41,051 nt of DNA, taken from positions 1 through 41,051 of the forward strand of contig JBBTET010000072.1 in NCBI GenBank assembly GCA_038042195.1, in the 5' to 3' direction. Within the stretch, counting starts at the first letter, position 1, and the number at the start of each line of letters is the position of its first letter. A program made the translations under genes and the position numbers. Of this stretch, positions 35,683 to 41,051 are shown piece by piece. The notes beneath the pieces are model-generated. The model was not told where the DNA came from. It searched no databases and worked only from the letters and a program-made list of their open reading frames with translations. This stretch comes from JACRIM01 sp038042195 (lineage in GTDB: Bacteria; Planctomycetota; Phycisphaerae; UBA1845; UTPLA1).

Positions 35683-37125
35683 ATGTTTGACGCCCTCAGT
35701 GACCGCTTCAACGACGTTTTCCGCAAGCTCAAAGGCCGTGGTCGTATCTCCGAGGAGAACATCGCCGAGGTCATGCGTGATGTTCGCACCGCTCTTCTTG
35801 AAGCCGACGTGCATCTCGACGTCGTCAAAAACTTTTGCCAGAAAGTCACCGAGAAGGCCATCGGTGCCGAGGTCATCAAGACCCTGCACCCTGAGCAGGT
35901 CATGGTCAAGATCGTCCATGACGAACTCATCCAACTCATGGGGCCGGTCGATTCGCGCATCCCGTGGACCACGTCCCCGCCGACTATCATTCTCATGGCC
36001 GGCCTCCAGGGTTCCGGCAAGACGACCACCTGCGCCAAGCTGGCCCGCTACTGTCAGCAGCGCGACAAGAAGCCGATGCTCGTTGCCGCCGACTTGAAGC
36101 GCCCCGCGGCCATCGATCAGCTCGAAGTCCTCGGCGGACAACTCGGCGTACCCGTGTATGCCGAGCGCGACCATCAGAACGCCGTCAAGGTCTGTCGCAA
36201 TGGCGTTGCTCTCGCTCAGCGTCAGTTGCTCGACGTGGTCATCCTCGACACCGCCGGTCGACTGGCCATTGATGAAGAACTCATGACCGAGTTGGCCAAC
36301 GTGGCCCAGTCCGTCGGCCCGCATCAGATTTATCTCGTCCTCGACGCCATGACCGGCCAGGACGCCGTCAACACCGCCAAGCACTTCAACGAGCGCCTTG
36401 AGCTGGACGGCGTCATCCTGACCAAGTTCGACTCCGACACGCGCGGCGGAGCGATCCTCAGCGTCAAGAGCATCGTCTCCAAGCCGATCAAGTTCATCGG
36501 CGTCGGTGAGAAGATTGAGAATCTTGACGAGTTCCACCCGGACCGCATGGCCGGCCGCATTCTTGGGATGGGGGACATCGTTTCGCTCGTCGAACACGCC
36601 CAGCAGCAGGTCGATGTCGAGGAATCGGCCCGGCTCGAGGCCAAGATGAAGAAGGGCGACCTGTCGCTCGACGACTTCATCGGTCAGATGGAAAAGGTGA
36701 TGAAGGGCAAGTCGCTGAAGGACATGCTCAAGATGATCCCCGGCGTGGGCAGCATGATGCGCCAGTCGGAGATGGACATCGACGAAGGCGAAGTCACGCG
36801 CATGAAGGCCATCGTCCACTCGATGACGCCGTACGAACGCTCAAACCCCAAAGTCCTCGACGCCTCGCGCCGCCGCCGAGTCGCCCGTGGCAGCGGCACC
36901 GACCCCGAAGACGTCAGCGGCCTGTGCAAGCAATTCCTCCAGGCCCGCGACATGATGAAGCAAATGGCGGGGCTTTCGATGGGCGACCGCATGAAGCTCG
37001 GCTCGCAGATCGCGCAGATGTCGATGGCCGGGGGCAAGATGCCGTCGCTGAAATCGCAGGCGCGGCCGAAGTTTCAGGTGAGTAATAAAGACAAGCGGAA
37101 GATGCGGAAGAAGAAGAGCCGGTAG
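35683..37125 (+). CDS. ffh: Signal recognition particle protein Ffh
   Basis: Ffh binds the SRP RNA and nascent membrane-protein signals and, as a GTPase, docks with FtsY. The 480-residue protein has the N domain (MFDALSDRFNDVFRKLKG), the GTPase G domain with MAGLQGSGKTTTCAKLA (about 105-121), DLKRPAA, ILDTAGRLAIDEEL, TKFDSDTRGGAIL and GVGEKIENLDEFHPDR, and the methionine-rich M domain (about 330-440) with MIPGVGSMM and RRRRVARGSGT, the RNA-binding motif. It ends in a lysine-rich tail (KDKRKMRKKKSR). The usual follower rpsP is absent. No SRP RNA gene was recognised in the window. Confidence 0.97.
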   Translation: MFDALSDRFNDVFRKLKGRGRISEENIAEVMRDVRTALLEADVHLDVVKNFCQKVTEKAIGAEVIKTLHPEQVMVKIVHDELIQLMGPVDSRIPWTTSPPTIILMAGLQGSGKTTTCAKLARYCQQRDKKPMLVAADLKRPAAIDQLEVLGGQLGVPVYAERDHQNAVKVCRNGVALAQRQLLDVVILDTAGRLAIDEELMTELANVAQSVGPHQIYLVLDAMTGQDAVNTAKHFNERLELDGVILTKFDSDTRGGAILSVKSIVSKPIKFIGVGEKIENLDEFHPDRMAGRILGMGDIVSLVEHAQQQVDVEESARLEAKMKKGDLSLDDFIGQMEKVMKGKSLKDMLKMIPGVGSMMRQSEMDIDEGEVTRMKAIVHSMTPYERSNPKVLDASRRRRVARGSGTDPEDVSGLCKQFLQARDMMKQMAGLSMGDRMKLGSQIAQMSMAGGKMPSLKSQARPKFQVSNKDKRKMRKKKSR

Positions 37126-37185
37126 GGGGGCGCTCCCGTGGAAAAAAGTTCAGGCCGCAAAAAAGTGCAAAAAGCGGGTTGGGGA

Positions 37186-37199
37186 GTGCGAAATCGCAC
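37186..37199. repeat. Palindrome downstream of ffh
   Basis: GTGCGA-AA-TCGCAC. It lies in the 568-base gap 37126-37693, which holds no convincing gene. Short runs of A and G alternate there, and the gap carries this, the 37367 and the 37652 palindromes. Confidence 0.5.
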
Positions 37200-37366
37200 A
37201 AACAGTTTGCAGTTTTTTGCAGATTGTTGCGGGTGAAAGAAGAGAATCCGCAGATTTCGCCAATGGCGCAGATTGGGTTTGGCGACGTTGAAACGTCGAA
37301 GGAAGGGGCCGAGGGGCAAAGGTGTCGAGGGTTCAAGGGGAGGAAGGGGTTGCTTTGCAACGCGGG

Positions 37367-37380
37367 TCCGCCACGGCGGA
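37367..37380. repeat. REP-like palindrome TCCGCC/GGCGGA
   Basis: A perfect inverted repeat with a two-base spacer. On the minus strand it lies a few codons into a possible small frame (ATG 37388-37390, preceded by AAAGGAGG with seven bases between). That frame runs antisense into the end of ffh, and its protein is unlikely to be real. Confidence 0.5.
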
Positions 37381-37640
37381 TATTCGACATGGTGGGGCCT
37401 CCTTTCGTGCGGCAAACAACGGCGGGCACGCCCGGCCGGCTCAATGTGGGATACTAACACATACCTAACTAATATAGCGCGCGGGTAGGCGGGGGCAAGG
37501 AGATTTTTAGATTTTTTTGGGGGGGCCGGATTTCCGGCGAGTGGCATTGCGGCAGTTTGTCTGATGATCGCGCAAGTCTTCGTGGGGGCGTGAGTTGCGT
37601 GATGCGGTTGGATTCGGCGTCGGTTCGCGGGAGGGGATTC

Positions 37641-37680
37641 CCGCTGGAATGGGTGCGAGAAAGGAATCTCGCACCAGCGG
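37641..37680 (-). repeat. REP-like hairpin downstream of the ChaN-thioredoxin gene
   Basis: GGTGCGAGA (37652-37660) and TCTCGCACC (37667-37675) pair perfectly; CCGCT/AGCGG outside adds five pairs with a bulge. It begins about 14 bases after the stop of the minus-strand gene at 37694 and may protect or end its mRNA, although no T-run follows. Confidence 0.65.
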
Positions 37681-37693
37681 CAGCGGGCGGACC

Positions 37694-39196
37694 CTACGGC
37701 TTTTTGGGCTGACTTGGGCCGGCGCGTTTCAGGGCGTCGACGAGCGATTGAGTGGAGATAATCTCCGGGAGTAGCTCCGGCTTATTCGTGTCGCCCGGTC
37801 GGTACACGACGAAAACCGGCACGCCGCCGCGGCTGTACCGATCCAAGTCGTCCTTGATTTCCGGCACTGGCAGCGTGTAGTCCGCCGAGTAGGCGACGAC
37901 GTTCAACTGCTTCATCGCTGCAATGGTGTCCGGTGTCTCAATGGCCGTCTTAAGCATGGTCTTGCTGTTGGCGCACCAATCCGCCGTGTAATCAATGAAC
38001 ACGGTGTAGCCCGCGTTGACCGTGGCATGGGCGCGGTCGCGTTTGTATCGCTTCCATTGAATCTTGTCCTTCGACCAGTCGGGCGTGTCCACCAGGTCCG
38101 CGACTCGCTCGCCACTTTCCGCTCGCTGGCTCGCCGGTGCTGTTGTCGGCTGACTGGTCGGCGTGGCCGGCTTCGCGTCTTCGTCCGGCGGCTTCACGCC
38201 GTAGATGATCACATCGCCCGCGCCGCGGTCAGATTCGTCGAATCGCAACGGCGTTTTTTCGACGCCTCGATACACGATTGTCATCACGCGGTCATTCGGC
38301 CGGCGCTGGCGGAACTTCACTTGCGTCCCACCGTTGCTCTGCACATGGAAGCCCCCGATCACCAACATGACGCGCCGATCCGGGAATCGGCCACGGTGGA
38401 TCGCGACGGCCTCGCTCATGGCGTCGTCCCACATTGACTGGGAACGATACGACCGTAAAAGTTTTTCTTCCTGACTTGGCCCGCTCGTGGTCGGCGCGGT
38501 GGTTGTTGTTGGATCACTCGGCGCACTCGCGGGCTGCGACGCCGGCTGGCTGGTCGGCGTCTCATGCCCGGACATAGCCTCTTTGAATCGGTCGAAGTAG
38601 GCCCCCTCCAGCATTTCGCTTCGTGCCGGGAGCATCGCTCGATCTGACGGCTGCGTCGTGGCGCAGAACTCTTCAAACGTCTTGCCCGACAGGCGCAAGG
38701 CCCGCGTGAGGCGCGTCGGTGCGTTTGCCGCGATGACCGGCACGCACGCTGCCCGGCAGAACTCAATCAACGGACGATGCGATAACAGATACGCTTTCTT
38801 CTGGCGCGTGAGCTTTCGATAATCCGACTCTTCAATCCGCCCCGCCAGGTACGCATCGAGCGGGCCTTGCGTGTCGTTCTCGAAGAACTCCATCGCCAGG
38901 CTGACCGGCCGGCCGCGCTCCGCCATCGCTGTGAGCAACTGCGCCTCGAGCGCGTTGCACACCACGTCTGAATGCTCTTCGCCGAAGAGCACGACGTCGG
39001 CGTTGCCTGCCTGTGCGACCATGTCCGCGAACGAGACGCCTTGCCCCGTTTGTCCGTCAAAGGCGCGGAACTGCCCGAAGAGCGCCGCATTCCCGCCGGT
39101 CTGAATGCGAAGCCTCGATGCGGTATCGCACCCCGCGCACATTGGTATGAAAGCGCAGACGATCCCCACCCGTGCCGTGATGCGATAATTCCTCAT
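37694..39196 (-). CDS. ChaN-like domain fused to thioredoxin-like domain, lipoprotein
   Basis: A 500-residue secreted lipoprotein (signal ARVGIVCAFIPMCAGC, with Cys23 as the likely lipid site). Residues about 45-330 fit the ChaN/Tiki-type fold (haem-binding uptake family): VVLFGEEHSDVVCNAL with GEEH at 72-75, VSLAMEFFENDTQ, VIAANAPTRL and VMLVIGGFHVQSNG. It is interrupted near 210-245 by a Thr/Pro/Ser low-complexity linker. After a second such linker, residues about 375-490 are a DsbD-gamma-like thioredoxin fold: VFIDYTADWCANSK, LNVVAYSADYT and GGVPVFVVYRPG. The active site is C408-A-N-S411 where CxxC is usual, so it cannot form the normal disulfide. The ATG at 39196 is chosen because it opens the signal peptide. 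It follows the aminotransferase gene by four bases. Confidence 0.82.
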   Translation of the reverse strand: MRNYRITARVGIVCAFIPMCAGCDTASRLRIQTGGNAALFGQFRAFDGQTGQGVSFADMVAQAGNADVVLFGEEHSDVVCNALEAQLLTAMAERGRPVSLAMEFFENDTQGPLDAYLAGRIEESDYRKLTRQKKAYLLSHRPLIEFCRAACVPVIAANAPTRLTRALRLSGKTFEEFCATTQPSDRAMLPARSEMLEGAYFDRFKEAMSGHETPTSQPASQPASAPSDPTTTTAPTTSGPSQEEKLLRSYRSQSMWDDAMSEAVAIHRGRFPDRRVMLVIGGFHVQSNGGTQVKFRQRRPNDRVMTIVYRGVEKTPLRFDESDRGAGDVIIYGVKPPDEDAKPATPTSQPTTAPASQRAESGERVADLVDTPDWSKDKIQWKRYKRDRAHATVNAGYTVFIDYTADWCANSKTMLKTAIETPDTIAAMKQLNVVAYSADYTLPVPEIKDDLDRYSRGGVPVFVVYRPGDTNKPELLPEIISTQSLVDALKRAGPSQPKKP

Positions 39197-39200
39197 GATG

Positions 39201-40097
39201 TCAGAGTATCTCGTCGCCGCTGCGTGTATGAGCCTTGAAGTCGACCATGAGTTGCTTGGTGATCGGGCCGGGTTTGCCGTCGCCGACGGACCGCTTGTCG
39301 ATTTCATTCACCGGGCAAATCTCCGCGCCGGTGCCGGTGATGAACATCTCGTCCGCGTAGTACAGGTCCGTCCGCGTGAGGGTCTTCTCATCGACGGGAT
39401 AGCCGCGCTTCTCGGCGAACTTGAGCACCAGCCGCCGGGTGACGCCGCCGAGGAGGCCGCTGTGCGTGGCCGGCGTCTGTACGCGGCCGCGCGTGACGAT
39501 GAAGAGGTTGTCACCCGTACACTCGGCGACATAGCCTTCGTGATTCAACATCACCGCTTCGAGACAGCCCGCGTCGATGGCCTCGATCTTCGCAAGGATG
39601 TTGTTCAAGTAGTTGAGGCTTTTGATCTGCGGAGATAGCGCCGCCGGGTGATTGCGGATCGTTGCCGCCGTGATGATCTTCATTCCCTTTTCATACATCT
39701 CGGCGTCAAACATCGCGATCTTGTCGCAGATGATGAAGACGTCGGGGGCGACCGTGCGAAATGGGTGAATCCCCAGCGACCCGGCCCCGCGCGACGCGAC
39801 CAGGCGGATGTAGCCGTCCGTCGTCCCGTTGGCCTTGATGGTGTCGTTCATGGCCGCGACGATCTGGTCGCTGGTCCAGGGCAGTTGCATTCGAATGGCC
39901 TTGGCACTGGCCATGAAGCGATCCATGTGGGACCGGCACTCGAAGATGCGCGTGTTGTAGACGCGAATCCCCTCGAAGACGCCGTCGCCGTAGAGCAGGC
40001 CGTGGCTGAACACGCCGACCTTGGCCTCGGCCGTCGGCACCAGTTTGCCGTTGAGCCAAATCTTCAGATTCGGATTTGGAATGTACTCGTCACCCAT
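39201..40097 (-). CDS. ilvE: Branched-chain amino acid aminotransferase (class IV)
   Basis: A fold-type IV PLP enzyme of 298 residues, most like branched-chain aminotransferase, which moves amino groups between Leu/Ile/Val and 2-oxoglutarate. It shows GLLYGDGVFEGIRVY, the catalytic Lys159 in QIKSLNYLNNILAKIEA, AVMLNHEGYVAECTGDNLF and FITGTGAEICPVNEID. Other class IV enzymes (D-amino-acid transaminase, aminodeoxychorismate lyase) share the fold, but KSLNYLNN and the tail favour IlvE. The ATG at 40097 has GGAGG nine bases upstream and replaces a longer frame at 40124. Confidence 0.9.
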   Translation of the reverse strand: MGDEYIPNPNLKIWLNGKLVPTAEAKVGVFSHGLLYGDGVFEGIRVYNTRIFECRSHMDRFMASAKAIRMQLPWTSDQIVAAMNDTIKANGTTDGYIRLVASRGAGSLGIHPFRTVAPDVFIICDKIAMFDAEMYEKGMKIITAATIRNHPAALSPQIKSLNYLNNILAKIEAIDAGCLEAVMLNHEGYVAECTGDNLFIVTRGRVQTPATHSGLLGGVTRRLVLKFAEKRGYPVDEKTLTRTDLYYADEMFITGTGAEICPVNEIDKRSVGDGKPGPITKQLMVDFKAHTRSGDEIL

Positions 40098-40168
40098 GAT
40101 TCCACGCCTCCGTTCCACGCGCACCGCCGCACTCTTTGGCGGCGATCTTGTGTGGCACGAACTTGTAT

Positions 40169-40191
40169 GGCACAGGCGAATGGCCTGTGCT
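40169..40191. repeat. Palindrome after the lolD-like gene
   Basis: GCACAGGC (40170-40177) and GCCTGTGC (40183-40190) pair perfectly around GAATG, extended by a G-T pair. It is 30 bases past the stop of the minus-strand lolD-like gene and before the aminotransferase gene. It may act as a terminator or mRNA-stabilising REP-like element; no T-run follows. Confidence 0.65.
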
Positions 40192-40219
40192 GGTTAGACT
40201 CTGATACAGCCTCTATAGA

Positions 40220-41008
40220 CTATTGTAACCGACCGTCCACGATCCGCACGACCCGGTCGGCCTGTTTGGCAAGCTCTGCATCGTGCGTCACCATGACCAG
40301 CGTTTGACCGGCCTTGTTCAGGTCTTTCAGGAGGCCGAAGATATCCTGCCCCGTGCGACCGTCAAGGTTGCCCGTCGGCTCGTCGGCGAACAGGACCGCC
40401 GGCTGATTCACCAAGGCCCGCGCGATGGCCACGCGCTGCCGCTCCCCGCCCGACAACTCATTCGGTCGATGGTGCATCCGGTCGCGCAGGCCCACGCGCT
40501 CCAGCAGGCCCAAGGCCCGCGTTGACCCTTTCTCTCGATTGGCCAGCCAACCCGCCATCGACTGTCCCACCATCTGCGGCAGCACGACATTCTCCAATAC
40601 GTCGAACTCCGGCAGGAGATGATAAAACTGAAACACGAACCCGAAGGCCGCGTTGAGTAAATCGTTTCGCCGGCCTTCCATCAGGCGATCATCCGAACTC
40701 CCGCGCGCCGACGATGAGCCTGCACGGGCACCGCCGTTGGGCCGACTGTCGCGCCCGACGGGAATCTTTCGTACGCCCTCCGGCTCGAACAGGGGCTTGC
40801 CGTCGTAGACCACCTGTCCGCGCTGCGGAACATCCAGCCCCGACAGGACATGCAACAGCGTACTCTTTCCGCTGCCGCTCGACCCGATGATCCCTACGAA
40901 CTCCCCGCGCGAGATGTTCAGACTGACCCCCCGCAGGACGGCCAACTCGGTTCGCCCAAGTTGGTAGGTCTTATAAATGTCATCGCACGACAAAAGCGGT
41001 CGACTCAT
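40220..41008 (-). CDS. lolD: ABC transporter ATPase, LolD/MacB type
   Basis: The ATPase of a LolCDE- or MacB-type ABC system, which releases lipoproteins from the inner membrane or drives export. The 262-residue protein has Walker A GSSGSGKST (42-50), the Q-loop VFQFYHLLPEFDVLENV, signature LSGGERQRVAIARAL, Walker B VLFADEPTGNLD and the H-loop VMVTHD. A segment of about 35 residues rich in Arg, Gly and Ser (about 79-113, GVRKIPVGRDSRPNGG and after) is inserted between Walker A and the Q-loop, where LolD normally has a short turn. The ATG overlaps the stop of an upstream frame that runs out of the window. Choice of lolD over macB/ftsE is by similarity only. Confidence 0.88.
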   Translation of the reverse strand: MSRPLLSCDDIYKTYQLGRTELAVLRGVSLNISRGEFVGIIGSSGSGKSTLLHVLSGLDVPQRGQVVYDGKPLFEPEGVRKIPVGRDSRPNGGARAGSSSARGSSDDRLMEGRRNDLLNAAFGFVFQFYHLLPEFDVLENVVLPQMVGQSMAGWLANREKGSTRALGLLERVGLRDRMHHRPNELSGGERQRVAIARALVNQPAVLFADEPTGNLDGRTGQDIFGLLKDLNKAGQTLVMVTHDAELAKQADRVVRIVDGRLQ

Positions 41009-41051
41009 CGGGTTGCCTTTGACTCAAGGGATTCCGGCGTGGTTCCAGCAC
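41005..41051 (-). CDS. 3' end of an upstream gene, possibly the partner permease
   Basis: One minus-strand frame is open from the window edge to a TGA at 41005-41007 that overlaps the ATG of the lolD-like gene (ATGA). It encodes only 14 residues here, ending SLESKATR. The tight overlap and the ABC context suggest the end of a LolC/FtsX-type permease, but too little is visible to name it. Confidence 0.3.
   Translation of the reverse strand, partial: AGTTPESLESKATR

Noticed and set aside
35359..36819. 486-codon open frame antisense to ffh
   Set aside because: It is a shadow of ffh; its sequence is a run of Asp/His/Leu/Val without domains, and its end runs into AT-rich noncoding DNA.
36914..37390. 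158-residue minus-strand protein from the ATG at 37390
   Set aside because: The ribosome-binding site is good, but the product is Ser/Pro/Cys-rich, its second half mirrors ffh, and its first part is repeat-like. It is kept only as a possible leader in the findings.

Overview
The window is high-GC bacterial chromosome that looks like Planctomycetota, probably a Phycisphaerae-type lineage known from a metagenome assembly. The signs are a PQQ-like propeller beginning DDWPNFRGPRHDG, a BtpA-family protein, several HtrA-like proteins in a row, many GTG/TTG starts and REP-like palindromes between and inside genes. A run of ten N marks a scaffold join. No tRNA, rRNA, CRISPR array or intact insertion sequence was seen. 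The organism call is inference.

Layout. 1-829: the 3' end of a membrane glycosyltransferase. 850-4044 (-): truA, a GT4 glycosyltransferase and a Rieske oxygenase. 4089-9087 (-): anmK and murQ (peptidoglycan recycling), a thioesterase, a DUF4261-like membrane protein and a response-regulator diguanylate cyclase. 9290-14308 (+): an HD-GYP protein, kdsC, and a 1212-residue LptC/OstA-like protein that occupies the lptC/lptA position. 14330-18646: a HEAT/TPR protein, the NAD(P)HX dehydratase, a GT39 membrane glycosyltransferase and a frameshifted toxin with its zinc-finger antitoxin. 18703-22627 (-): three overlapping HtrA-like genes, the first with an intact triad and the next two with all three catalytic residues replaced. 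23031-28263 (+): eno, an FtsB-like gene, an ABC-F ATPase and a PQQ-like lipoprotein-type propeller. 28301-32956 (-): parA, vanZ-like, a periplasmic binding protein, a GroES-like gene, a degenerate staphylococcal-nuclease-fold protein and btpA. 33176-33457: a divergent promoter region driving a 20-residue lysine-rich peptide in a structured, terminated transcript, and gph. 34210-35314 (-): pyrK behind a strong promoter and a three-hairpin leader (or sRNA) ending in an intrinsic terminator. 35683-37125 (+): ffh. 37641-41051 (-): a lolD-like ATPase, a branched-chain aminotransferase and a ChaN-thioredoxin fusion.

How the genes work together. Much of the content concerns the cell envelope: KdsC and the Lpt-like protein for lipopolysaccharide, MurQ/AnmK for peptidoglycan turnover, HtrA proteins for periplasmic quality control, LolD for lipoprotein release, Ffh for membrane targeting and two GT39 enzymes. 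Two c-di-GMP enzymes, a GGDEF synthase and an HD-GYP hydrolase, lie about 4 kb apart.

The most notable items are (i) the co-translated HtrA trio with one active and two predicted pseudoprotease members, (ii) the discrete RNA encoding a 20-residue basic peptide, (iii) the terminator-bearing leader or sRNA ahead of pyrK, (iv) the fused Lpt-like protein beside kdsC, and (v) short DNA repeats carried within htrA coding sequence, one of them read in two different frames.
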